Assembly: GCF_009765275.1 (NCBI RefSeq)
Contig: NZ_VOPH01000002.1
Coordinates: 62,001 to 126,000, forward strand
DNA length: 64,000 bases
DNA from: Chachezhania sediminis
Lineage (GTDB): Bacteria > Pseudomonadota > Alphaproteobacteria > Rhodobacterales > Rhodobacteraceae
Direction of reading: 5' to 3'
In this document: in pieces, positions 46,841 through 54,684 of the stretch
Position numbering within the stretch: the first letter of the stretch is position 1
How the letters are laid out: each line of letters starts with the position of its first letter
Translations under genes and position numbers: made by a program
Notes under the pieces: model-generated
Seen by the model: only the letters and a program-made list of their open reading frames with translations
What the model was told of the DNA's origin: nothing
The model's database searches: none

Positions 46841-46934
46841 ACATGCATCTCCTCGGTCTTGCTGGCAAATCCATCCGAACCGACTGAATCCAGGGCTGAA
46901 TCCCTCCGATCCATGTAAAGCGATGGAGGCCGGA

Positions 46935-47345
46935 ATGTCGTTTCCGAAAAAGGGCAAGTTCTTTCCGAAAGAAAATGGGTATGGTGGAAACGGTCGGCAG
47001 CAATCCGAGGACGGGTTCACCGACGAAATCGCAGCGGCGCTGCGCAGGTCACTCGGCGACAGCAGGGCGGGGGCGAAGGTCGTTTCGTCCTGGACCGGGG
47101 CGAACGAGAAGACAGTCAAGAATTGGTTTGCCGGACGGTACGGTCCGAGCGGTAGCCACCTGGTCTCGCTGGCCCGACACTCCGACGAAGTGCTGGGAAC
47201 ATTCCTTGCGCTGGCGGGACGGCAGGATCTGATGGTGGCTGTGAAGCTCGCGGCCGCAGAGCACGCAATTGAGGAGCTTCTGGTGGCCGTTCGCCAGTTG
47301 GGAGCGGATGATGGTCAGGGCGGGCCGAGCGTCTCTTCTAACTAA
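46935..47345 (+). CDS. Small protein with helix-turn-helix pattern, divergent from the recombinase operon
   Basis: 136 residues from ATG 46935, with GGAGG five bases before. The region EIAAALRRSLGDSRAGAKVVSSWTGANEKTVKNWFAGRYGPSGSHLVSLARHSDEVLGTFLALAGR resembles a DNA-binding HTH unit; the WFAGRYGPSGSHLVSLARHSDEV stretch is strongly patterned. The N-terminus is Lys rich (MSFPKKGKFFPKE). Its start lies 94 bases from the recombinase start on the opposite strand, so it could regulate the recombinase-ParB operon. Function not proven. Confidence 0.65.
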   Translation: MSFPKKGKFFPKENGYGGNGRQQSEDGFTDEIAAALRRSLGDSRAGAKVVSSWTGANEKTVKNWFAGRYGPSGSHLVSLARHSDEVLGTFLALAGRQDLMVAVKLAAAEHAIEELLVAVRQLGADDGQGGPSVSSN

Positions 47346-47926
47346 AGACCGTGTTTCTGTCCCTCGTTGATGCGCAGGTTTTGGCTGCGATCCCGCGCTG
47401 AAGCCATCGACACGGGAGAGAGTTCGGTGTTTGTTACACTTCCTCCGCCACCATCACCCTTTCGAACCCGTTCAGACGGCCCGTCCGAAGCAGAATTTCT
47501 CCTGTTTTCAAAGGCGTTTTCCGTATGGGTGCGAACCGCTGAGACGGCGGTCCACAGCGATCTCCGTCTCTGAATTGCCGCTCGTCTCTGGTCGGGCGAA
47601 CCGCACCGATTTCGGTTCGGTCGTAAATTTCCTCGCTTTTCCAATGGCCTGACTCGCAGCTCCGCCAAGACTGCGCCCTGTTTCCATCGCTATCGCGCGA
47701 GACAGAGTCCGAACATGCAGGAGGCGCACCCTCCCCGCCAATCGCGCCGATAGCCGTACAAGCCGCCAGATATCTGTCTTGATATCAGTGCGATAGAATT
47801 TCCAATGGCTGCGTGGGAAACTGCGTTCTCGCTCTGTGACGTCTAGCGCGGACTTCTGCTGCCATCGGCGGTCACCGATGCTGCGTCCTGGCGATTGCGG
47901 TCATGGTCGGGGCGGACGCGACCTGG
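47346..47926. other. About 580 bases of non-coding DNA in the island
   Basis: No ORF with a ribosome binding site or recognisable domain. It contains GAACCG...CGGTTC and GATATCTGTCTTGATATC inverted repeats and two near-copies of ATTTCCAATGG / TTTTCCAATGG (47637 and 47799). Possibly a recombination or regulatory region, or decayed DNA. Confidence 0.45.
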
Positions 47927-48412
47927 CTATCGAGCTTCCGCGCCGCCACTGCCTTCCTTTCCTCTGTCGAGGTCATCGGCCAGATGGTGCACCAGCGACA
48001 CCACGGAGTTGCGCAGGGTGTCGATTTCTCCCGTCCCGAGGGCAATTCTCTGCGCAAGGTCTTCAGGTATCCTGAGCGCTTGCGTGCGAAGCTCCAGACC
48101 CTGAGGTGTCGGTGCGACCAGTACCCGACGCTCGTCACGCGGGTCGCGGCTGCGGGTGATGAAGCCGCCTCGTTCCATGCGCTTCAGGAGCGGCGTCAGC
48201 GTACCGTTGTCGAGATGCAGGCAGGAGCCGATTTCGCCAACGGTCACCGGCGCGCGCTCCCAAAGGATCAGCATCACCAGGTATTGCGAATAGGTAAGCC
48301 CCAATGGCGCGAGCAACGGGCGATACAGCCGCTGCAGCAGGTTGGTCGCCGCATAAAGCGGAAAGCAGACCTGATTAGCCAGCCGCAGGGGATCGTCGCT
48401 CGATTCAGCCAT
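47927..48412 (-). CDS. ohrR: OhrR, organic-peroxide-sensing MarR-type repressor
   Basis: 161-residue winged-helix regulator. C16 in QVCFPLYAATNLLQRLY is the peroxide-sensing cysteine position of OhrR. The DNA-binding region is LHLDNGTLTPLLKRMERGGFITRSRDPRDERRVLVAPTPQGLEL. It lies seven bases after the ohr stop in the same direction, so ohr-ohrR is an operon repressing itself through the palindrome at 48877-48891. Confidence 0.88.
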   Translation of the reverse strand: MAESSDDPLRLANQVCFPLYAATNLLQRLYRPLLAPLGLTYSQYLVMLILWERAPVTVGEIGSCLHLDNGTLTPLLKRMERGGFITRSRDPRDERRVLVAPTPQGLELRTQALRIPEDLAQRIALGTGEIDTLRNSVVSLVHHLADDLDRGKEGSGGAEAR

Positions 48413-48419
48413 GGGAGTT

Positions 48420-48845
48420 CTACCTGGTCTTTACGGACAGTTCGACATCGATATTCCCACTGACCGCATTTGAATAGGGGCAGGCCTTGTGGGCCTCGGC
48501 AACGATCTCCTCGGCGGTGGTCTGATCGACGCCGGCGATGGTGACGTCAAGCGCGACCGTCAGGCCGAACCCGCCGCTTCCGTTGGGGGCCATGCCGACC
48601 GTGGCGATCACGGCGACATCGTCATCCTTGATCTTGTTTTCCTTGTTGCGCGTCACGTGGATGACCGCGTTGCCGAAACAGGCGGCGTAGCCGGCCGCGA
48701 ACAGTTGTTCGGGGTTGGTGGCTTCTTCCTTGCCGCCGAGCTTCCTGGGCAGGCTGAGGTTCAGTTCCAGCAGCCCGTCGTCGCTTTTGACCGTGCCCGC
48801 GCGTCCGCCAACTGCCGTCACCGTGGTGGAATAGATCGTGCTCAT
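48420..48845 (-). CDS. ohr: Organic hydroperoxide reductase
   Basis: 141-residue thiol peroxidase that detoxifies organic (lipid) hydroperoxides. The two catalytic cysteines are present: C56 in AAGYAACFGNAVIH and C122 in AHKACPYSNAV. The start at ATG 48845 (MSTIYSTTV) has a GGAG six bases upstream; an ATG four codons earlier is less likely. Full-length compared with the family. Cargo of the putative island, next to its right repeat. Confidence 0.92.
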   Translation of the reverse strand: MSTIYSTTVTAVGGRAGTVKSDDGLLELNLSLPRKLGGKEEATNPEQLFAAGYAACFGNAVIHVTRNKENKIKDDDVAVIATVGMAPNGSGGFGLTVALDVTIAGVDQTTAEEIVAEAHKACPYSNAVSGNIDVELSVKTR

Positions 48846-48876
48846 CTTGGTCTCCATTGGCCATATTAATATAGTC

Positions 48877-48891
48877 AGCCATTATATGGCT
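48877..48891. promoter_or_regulatory. OhrR operator overlapping the ohr -10
   Basis: AGCCATTATATGGCT is a perfect 15-bp palindrome (6-bp arms, three-base centre) and includes, on the minus strand, TATAAT at 48886-48881, the -10 of ohr. GGCCATATTAATATAG just downstream at about 48859 may be a second half-operator. Confidence 0.8.
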
Positions 48892-49289
48892 AGCAATCTA
48901 TCTAGGTGCTTCGCTTCCGTGACGCAAGTGGCGATCCGGCACAGAGGTTTCGGGCCTATGGACAGGCCGCTGAATGCGCTTACCTGAACCTCCGCAATGG
49001 GCGAGCCGCGGATGTCTGATGGCTGCCGGTTGGCCTTATGCCAATTTTCCAGAGGCGCAGAGCGCTACGGACCAGATATGGGGCCCATCGCGATCTCGCA
49101 TGTCCCGCCGCATACAGATGCTGAATCCGCCCAGGGGCCCCGATGGGGGCCGTTTTCATTTTTGCGTCAAAGGATGTTTGCAGGGTTGTCCAGCCTTCGG
49201 AGACCGGACACCCGAGGCAGAAAGGGCGGGCCCCGGGAACGTCGCCCGGCGGCCGGGCAGGCCCGTTACCCTGGCCGGGACTAGGCGGC
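48892..49289. other. Non-coding 400-base gap containing the right-hand repeat
   Basis: No gene. It holds the ohr upstream DNA and the degenerate copy of the tRNA-Ser downstream region (49101-49205). The first ~200 bases show no clear feature. Confidence 0.5.
49101..49205. repeat. Candidate attR: degenerate second copy of the tRNA-Ser downstream region
   Basis: TGTCCCGCCGCATACAGATG and then CTGAATCCGC..., a GC hairpin (GGGGCCCCGATGGGGGCC) with TTTTCATTTTTG, GTCAAAGGATG, GCAGGG and CCTTCGGAGACC align with the sequence starting at the tRNA-Ser CCA. No complete tRNA is present here. Confidence 0.65.
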
Positions 49290-49949
49290 CTAGTTCAGGT
49301 CCCGCCGGGCCAGCGTCACGTCGGCGGCGCCGCCGGCTTCAGGCTGAAGCGTGGAGCACACGGCGCTGCCCTCGTCCGTCATACGGCACGAAATCTCGCG
49401 CCGGTGAACATAGCCCCCATCGCCGCAGGGCAGGTTATCGGCCTCGATCAGGGCCAGGTTGCCTTGCGAGAAATTCGCCTTCACCGGGCCCTCGCAGACG
49501 ATCCCGGTCGTGTCCCGCATGATCTGGCGACCGTTGCCCTGCGCATCGAAGCACATCTGCCATTCGGTATAGCCCATGACCCCGTCCGTATCGACATCGC
49601 GGGTTTGGTAATCCAGCGACACATCCCAGCAACCATAGAGCATCTGGACGACCTCGTTGTCCCAGCCCTGCGGCATCAGCGGGCGCTGCGGGTCAGGGGT
49701 CGTGGCCACGCATTGCGCGCCAGACAGCTCGCGTTCCAGCGCATAGACTTGCCGTTCCAGCGCGATCCGCTCGACCTCCAGTTCGACCAGCCGCGCCTCG
49801 GCGCGGGTTTCAGAGCTGGGGCGACAGATGCCGTACCGCTCCAGCACCGCCAGGTTCAGCGCGCAGGGCTCCAGCAGCAGGAAGGCCGCCACCGCTACGA
49901 CGACAGCCAGCAGGGCGGCAGGCAGGGCCAAGGTCAGAAAGGCGCGCAT
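49290..49949 (-). CDS. Membrane-anchored protein with coiled coil, unknown function
   Basis: 219 residues. An N-terminal hydrophobic segment (FLTLALPAALLAVVVAVAAFLLLEP) is likely an uncleaved anchor. A heptad-like charged stretch (SETRAEARLVELEVERIALERQVYALEREL) follows. The C-terminal part has seven Cys (QMLYGCWDVSL, MCFDAQGNG, GIVCEGPV, NLPCGDGG, EISCRMTDEG, VCSTLQ) that could be disulfide-paired in the periplasm. It lies at the far end of the SrfB/SrfC cluster, past a divergent gene, and may belong to it. I do not recognise the family. Confidence 0.65.
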   Translation of the reverse strand: MRAFLTLALPAALLAVVVAVAAFLLLEPCALNLAVLERYGICRPSSETRAEARLVELEVERIALERQVYALERELSGAQCVATTPDPQRPLMPQGWDNEVVQMLYGCWDVSLDYQTRDVDTDGVMGYTEWQMCFDAQGNGRQIMRDTTGIVCEGPVKANFSQGNLALIEADNLPCGDGGYVHRREISCRMTDEGSAVCSTLQPEAGGAADVTLARRDLN

Positions 49950-50187
49950 CCCAGGGGTCGTCCGGTCGGTTTCGGCTGTGTCCGAACCTGACCGCGATTG
50001 GCCTGCACGTCAATCGAAGGGGCCCGTCGCTTGCCCGATACCGGCCCCCGGCTCTCCCGGCCCCCTGTCACGACGGGCCGACGGATCAGGGCCACAGTTC
50101 GGGCAGATCGCCCCCTGCCCTTTGCCTTTGACCGATCTGGCCCTATGATCGGCAGGATTGCGGGTCCATACCGGTGCAGGACGGTTC

Positions 50188-51156
50188 ATGACATTCAGGT
50201 TCCCGGTAATATTGGCCGCTGTGCTGGTCCTGCTTCTGGGCGGGCTGTCCCCGATCGCGGCATGGGCGCAGAACGGTCCCTTCGCGGTCCTGTGGTGGAA
50301 CGCCAACCCGGACGAAGGCACGTTCAAGCGTGCCCATCACCGCGAGGCGATGGCCACCTACCTGGACAAGTACGACAACGGCGCCCTGTTCCGGGTGACC
50401 TATGGCATCCACCGCCGGGGCGGAGACCTGGCCCGCGCACTGATCGGGCAGAACTATGACGTCGTCGTGCTGGACCTGACCGAACGGCGCAGCCGGTTCA
50501 GCAAGGCCGACCTGGAAGCGCTGAAATCCTTCTATGCCGGCGGGCACCGGGCGATCATGCTGGACGGCACGCTGAACATCCGCCACGTGAACTATGACCG
50601 CTGGACGACGTTTCCCGGCCCGAACGGATCCAATGCCGGCCTTCTTGTGAATCAGGTCGCGGCCATCGGGCGGGCCGGCGGCGGCATCCTGATCGGCGCC
50701 GATCACGCGGCCTTCCAGGTCAGCGCCAATGCGGCACTGCGGGCGCTGGTCCCTGGCGCACGCTTTTCCGGCACGACCAACCCGTCCACCGACGGCACCT
50801 TCCTGGGCCGCAGCCTTCTGGGCGAGGTCGTGACGGTTCCCGCCAACGATCTGTTGCAGCATTGGCAGACCATCCCGAACCAGGGCGAGGCGCCGGTGGG
50901 CGATTTCACCGACTTCCTGGGCCAGACGGTGCATTTCCATTCGCTGGTCGAAGCCGCGGACAAGCCCGGCGGTGGCAGGAAACGCCCCTATATCTCGGCC
51001 AGCTTCGATCCCGGCGCCGAGAGGACGGCCATCGACTCGGATCGGGTAACCTTCCAGAAACCCGCCCCCCCGACGACGCCGGAACCGGTGGAGGAGGTCG
51101 AGGAAAAACCGCAGCTGCCGCCCAACATGCCGACGCGGAAGGGCCCACCGACCTAG
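50188..51156 (+). CDS. Secreted protein with class I amidotransferase-like fold, unknown function
   Basis: 322 residues from ATG 50188 (CAGGACGG upstream). A signal peptide (MTFRFPVILAAVLVLLLGGLSPIAAWAQ) precedes a Rossmann-like domain: PFAVLWWNANPDEGTFKRAHHREAMATYL, IGQNYDVVVLDLTERRSRFSKADLEALKSFYAGGHRAIMLDGTL, AGGGILIGADHAAFQVSANAALRALVPGARFSGTTNPS. This has the ordering of GATase/ThuA-like domains, but I see no canonical Cys-His-Glu triad. The C-terminal tail is Pro/Glu rich (TTPEPVEEVEEKPQLPPNMPTRK). Ends three bases before the SUMF1-like gene stop on the other strand. Confidence 0.65.
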   Translation: MTFRFPVILAAVLVLLLGGLSPIAAWAQNGPFAVLWWNANPDEGTFKRAHHREAMATYLDKYDNGALFRVTYGIHRRGGDLARALIGQNYDVVVLDLTERRSRFSKADLEALKSFYAGGHRAIMLDGTLNIRHVNYDRWTTFPGPNGSNAGLLVNQVAAIGRAGGGILIGADHAAFQVSANAALRALVPGARFSGTTNPSTDGTFLGRSLLGEVVTVPANDLLQHWQTIPNQGEAPVGDFTDFLGQTVHFHSLVEAADKPGGGRKRPYISASFDPGAERTAIDSDRVTFQKPAPPTTPEPVEEVEEKPQLPPNMPTRKGPPT

Positions 51157-51158
51157 GG

Positions 51159-52742
51159 TCAGGTCCCGTCGATGGCCATCTGCAGCAGCTGCACCTCGTC
51201 CATGTCCGGGGACTGTTCGTAAAGGGTCAGGTCTTCCCAGAAGCTGTTCACCCGTTCCATCAGCTGCGACTGCCCCGATCCGGCAAGGTCGCGGCCCAGC
51301 GTCTGGAAGGCCGCCTCGCGCTGGTCTGGGGGGATATCGTCGGCAAGCGTCTCCAGCGCGGAACGATAGGACAGAAGGTAGGTCCGCAGGTTCGACCGCA
51401 GACCGTCGATCCGTTCGTTCGTATCCATCCACTGCCGCATGAAGTCGGCCCGCTGATCGCCGATGGCCGTCTTGGCCAGGTCTCGCAGGCCCAGGGCCGC
51501 ATATTGCAGGCGCGAGATTTCGGCGCTGTCCTCGACCAGCGTGTCGACGAAGGCCGCCCCGCTCAGCAGCGTGGACTTGGCCGCCTGGGCCAGCGATTCC
51601 TGCGCCTCTTCTCGCGCGCGGCGGAATTCCAGCTGCAACGCGCCAAGGGACTCCTTGCGGCGGGGGTCGACCTCTGCCTCCAGCATCATCGCAAGGGCGC
51701 CCAGCGGATCGGTACTGGCCCCGGCCTCGCCATCGGCCTCGGCGATCCATTCGCCCCGGATCCGGTCGTAATTCGCGTCCGTGACGATCTGGGCCGAGAT
51801 CACGGGACGGATGCCGAAGAAGGGGCCGACAAGCGCCGATCCCGTGGCGGCGCTGAACATCGGGTATTCACGGCGCTGCGCGGTGTAGATCTGCGCCTCT
51901 TCGGTATCGATGGACCCGCCCCGCGTCACCAGCCCGCCGGTCTGGCCATGGGCGCGGCCGATGGCGTTCAGCCGGTAGGGTTCCAGCATCAGCTCTTCGG
52001 CATTGCCGTAGATGTCGTAAAGCCCCAGGGGATTCGGCTTGCGGATGCCCACGGGACGCAACTTGCCCCGCCCTTGTCCCGGCGCCTGGTAATGGGCAAA
52101 GTCCGACATCTTGCCGTCGGCATAGAACCGGCGGGCGACGAAGGTGCCTTGATCCGCCTTGATTCCGCCCCGCGCGGCGAATTCCCATTCCGGTTCGGTC
52201 GGCAATCGCAGGAACCCGGTCCGGTCCCCTTCCGACGGCATCGCGTCGCCGGCATGGGCCAGCAGCCATTCGGTATAGACCCGCATCAGGTCCACCGCCT
52301 GGAACCAGGTCAGGTCGCCCTTGGCGAACTGGTCCTTGCGGGTGAAGGGTGCGGTGCAATTGCCGGTCAGGGCGCGGTACTGCGCCTCGTTCATCTCGTA
52401 CCGCGCAACATAGTAGACCGACGCGCCCGCATCGTGATCGTTGAAGGCGCCGCGCAGGTAAGTGGGCTTCAGATAGTCGGAAAAGCCCGTGTCGCTGCCG
52501 GACTGGCCCATGCGAAAGGGCCGGTCGGCCAGCGGGTTGTCCACATCCGTGGGCACCGCGACCTTCTGGAAAGCCATGCCGCCGCCGCAAGGCATCGGCA
52601 GGATCAGGTCCGCCGGGGCTGCATCCCCGATCACCGCTGCCGGGTCGATCAGTTCCGGCGGCCAGGGGTCGGCCAGCCCGGTATCCTGCGCCGCGGCGGT
52701 GGAGGCCAGCAGGCAAAATGCCATTGCGACGCTGCGGATCAT
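51159..52742 (-). CDS. Secreted SUMF1/FGE-like (formylglycine-generating-enzyme fold) protein
   Basis: 527 residues from ATG 52742, with a signal peptide (MIRSVAMAFCLLASTAAAQ). Residues about 50-300 hold the family landmarks: MGQSGSDTGF, NEAQYRALTG, FLRLPTEPEWEFAARGG, NPLGLYDIYGNAEELMLEPY, RGGSIDTEEAQI and FFGIRPVIS. The catalytic Cys pair of true FGEs is not evident, so it may be a pseudoenzyme or ligand-binding relative. The C-terminal ~200 residues are helical, with DSAEISRLQYAALGLRDLAKTAIGDQRADF. Overlaps the FtsX-like gene by ATGA. Confidence 0.8.
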   Translation of the reverse strand: MIRSVAMAFCLLASTAAAQDTGLADPWPPELIDPAAVIGDAAPADLILPMPCGGGMAFQKVAVPTDVDNPLADRPFRMGQSGSDTGFSDYLKPTYLRGAFNDHDAGASVYYVARYEMNEAQYRALTGNCTAPFTRKDQFAKGDLTWFQAVDLMRVYTEWLLAHAGDAMPSEGDRTGFLRLPTEPEWEFAARGGIKADQGTFVARRFYADGKMSDFAHYQAPGQGRGKLRPVGIRKPNPLGLYDIYGNAEELMLEPYRLNAIGRAHGQTGGLVTRGGSIDTEEAQIYTAQRREYPMFSAATGSALVGPFFGIRPVISAQIVTDANYDRIRGEWIAEADGEAGASTDPLGALAMMLEAEVDPRRKESLGALQLEFRRAREEAQESLAQAAKSTLLSGAAFVDTLVEDSAEISRLQYAALGLRDLAKTAIGDQRADFMRQWMDTNERIDGLRSNLRTYLLSYRSALETLADDIPPDQREAAFQTLGRDLAGSGQSQLMERVNSFWEDLTLYEQSPDMDEVQLLQMAIDGT

Positions 52743-53941
52743 GTCACCCCCTGCCGCAGCACCTCGGCCGGGTCGGTGCGCCCGGCCTGCCGCGCGGCGA
52801 AAAACGAGGCGCCGGTGACGAAGACCAGGACCAGCAGGGCGATGGTGGCGCCCTGGGCGAAGCCGAGGGAGACGAGGCCCCCCGCCTCGGTCAGGCCGCT
52901 GTCGAACAGGCGTTCGGCCACGCTGCCCGCGATCCGGAACAGGCCGAAGGAAAAGGCCAGCCCCAGCACTCCGGACGCCAGCGCCTGCACCACCGGGAAC
53001 AGCCACAGCGACCGGCCGCCGATCCCCAGCAGCGCCAGCGCCGCCAGCACCTGCCGCTTGCGCGCGACCTCACCCCAGAAGCCGAAGATAAGCGCCGCCG
53101 CCAGCCCGATGCCCGCGACCGCCGTGGTGAAGAGAAGCGCCAGGTTCAGGTTCCGGCCAAGGCTCAGGATCGCCTCGACCTGGGTGGTCTGTGCTTCGGT
53201 CCGGACAGCGAATTCGCGTTCCATGCGGGCCTGAAGACCGGCCAGGCTTTGCAGGTCGCGGGCAAAGACGCGCAGCCCTTCGAAGACCGGGGCCCGCTGT
53301 TCCAGCGGACGGCCCTGGGTGATCCCGTGGTCCGGCAGGGCATAGGAATCATAGAACGCCTCGACCAGATCCAGCACGTCGATGCCGGCCAGCACGTTTC
53401 TCCCACCGGAGCGATCCGGCGGCAGGACGGCGACAACGTTCACCGTCAGCGCCAGCTGCCGCGGACGGTCGTCGGCCTGTGTGAAGATCTGGATCTGCGT
53501 TCCCGGTTCAATGGCCAACTGCTGCGCCAGCGTGGCGCTGATCGCCACGTCGTCCGGGCCCATCACCAACCCCGCCGGCAGGTTGGGATCGCCTGTGCCC
53601 GAGGGGATCAGCAGCGCATCCCGCTTTTCCCGGCCGCCGACCGGGCGGACATTGACGTAGTCGAACAGGCTGCGGGTCTTCAGCGTGACGAAGCCCGCGT
53701 CCGACCACGACCGCACGGTTTCTGCATCCGCAGCCGAGAAATTCTCGTTCCCCGCCGTATCGATCTGAAGCGTTGCCGGGTTCGACAGCAGCCGGCCGAT
53801 CATCGCGTCATAGACGCCGTTCTTGACCCCGAACAGCACCAGCAAGGGCACCAGCACCCCCGCAAGGATCGCGATATTGCAGATCAGGTGGATCTTCTGA
53901 TGCGCCAGATCGCGCAGGGCCAGAAGGACGACCAGCTTCAT
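52739..53941 (-). CDS. FtsX/MacB-type ABC permease
   Basis: 400 residues: N-terminal helix (LICNIAILAGVLVPLLVLFGV), a large periplasmic domain (~50-260), then three C-terminal helices (NLALLFTTAVAGIGLAAALIFGFWGEV, LWLFPVVQALASGVLGLAFSF, GATIALLVLVFVTGASFFAAR). The MacB-PCD/FtsX architecture of LolC/E and MacB. It is coupled by ATGA overlaps to the ATPase (53938) and the SUMF1-like gene (52742), which suggests a mechanotransmission complex that works on periplasmic partners and not transport of a small substrate. Confidence 0.85.
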   Translation of the reverse strand: MKLVVLLALRDLAHQKIHLICNIAILAGVLVPLLVLFGVKNGVYDAMIGRLLSNPATLQIDTAGNENFSAADAETVRSWSDAGFVTLKTRSLFDYVNVRPVGGREKRDALLIPSGTGDPNLPAGLVMGPDDVAISATLAQQLAIEPGTQIQIFTQADDRPRQLALTVNVVAVLPPDRSGGRNVLAGIDVLDLVEAFYDSYALPDHGITQGRPLEQRAPVFEGLRVFARDLQSLAGLQARMEREFAVRTEAQTTQVEAILSLGRNLNLALLFTTAVAGIGLAAALIFGFWGEVARKRQVLAALALLGIGGRSLWLFPVVQALASGVLGLAFSFGLFRIAGSVAERLFDSGLTEAGGLVSLGFAQGATIALLVLVFVTGASFFAARQAGRTDPAEVLRQGVT

Positions 53942-54684
53942 GCCTGCTCCCCCTGCATTTCCGTCAACTGGCTGACCACATGGGCCGGATCTTGCGACGG
54001 CGCCAGCTCCAGCCGGAAGCGGCGCATCGCGAAACGGTCCAAGAGGTCCAGATCGTGGGAGGAGATGGCAACGGCCGCTCCGCCCCCGCGCGCGGCGCGG
54101 ATCAGCAGTTCCATCACGCCGGCGGCATTTTCGGGGTCCAGCGCGGCGGTGGGTTCGTCGGCGATCACGATATCGGGCCGGTGCGACAGCGCGCGGGCGA
54201 CGGCCACGCGCTGACGCTGGCCGATGGACAGCGCATCGGGCCGCAGCCTGCGCAGACGGTCGATGCCCAGAAGCGTTTCAAGGTCTGCCTGCCAGTCCGC
54301 ATCCACCCGGCCCGCGATCTTCTGGCTGAGCGAAATGTTGTCGGCGACGGACAGGAACGGCAGCAGGCCACCGGATTGCGGGACGAAGCCATAGTGCCGG
54401 CCGCGCAGCGCGGGCGCTGCGACCCGGATCCCCGGCTTCGTCCACATGGCCGCCAGGTCGACCGTTCCGCCGGGCGTCGTCAGGGCGAAGGTGCTGCCCG
54501 GATCGGGGCGGCGCAACAGGCCCAGCACCTCCAGCAACATGGTCTTGCCAGTGCCGCTTGCACCCTGGATCCCCGCAACTTCTCCGGCCGCGATCTCCAG
54601 CCTGTTGATCTCCAGCCGGAAACTGCGGTCGCTGTCCGACGCGCCGACCGAAAGGTCCGCGATGGCCAGCCGTGGCGCCGTCAC
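53938..54684 (-). CDS. ABC transporter ATPase, LolD/MacB type
   Basis: 248 residues. Walker A GASGTGKTM, signature LSIGQRQRVAVARAL, Walker B VIADEPTAALD, H-loop AVAISSHDLD. The GTG at 54684 is chosen because GTGA overlaps the VWA gene stop; a longer frame would run back into the VWA gene. Partner of the FtsX-type permease just downstream. Confidence 0.85.
   Translation of the reverse strand: MTAPRLAIADLSVGASDSDRSFRLEINRLEIAAGEVAGIQGASGTGKTMLLEVLGLLRRPDPGSTFALTTPGGTVDLAAMWTKPGIRVAAPALRGRHYGFVPQSGGLLPFLSVADNISLSQKIAGRVDADWQADLETLLGIDRLRRLRPDALSIGQRQRVAVARALSHRPDIVIADEPTAALDPENAAGVMELLIRAARGGGAAVAISSHDLDLLDRFAMRRFRLELAPSQDPAHVVSQLTEMQGEQA

Larger units (their letters stand above)
42422..49205. 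mobile_element. Putative integrative element / island beside tRNA-Ser
   Basis: Bounded by the degenerate direct repeats (42411-42515 and 49101-49205) and containing two serine recombinases (one broken), ParB-like genes, an HTH-like gene and an ohr-ohrR cargo pair. The repeats are diverged, so the element is either old or entered with an extra copy of a related strain's tRNA-Ser 3' end. No conjugation, phage structural or plasmid replication genes are seen, so it may be a remnant or a mobilisable unit. Confidence 0.6.

Noticed and set aside
47342-47668. Minus-strand ORF in the non-coding part of the island
   Set aside because: Basic, low-complexity peptide without a ribosome binding site; the region has no coding pattern on either strand.
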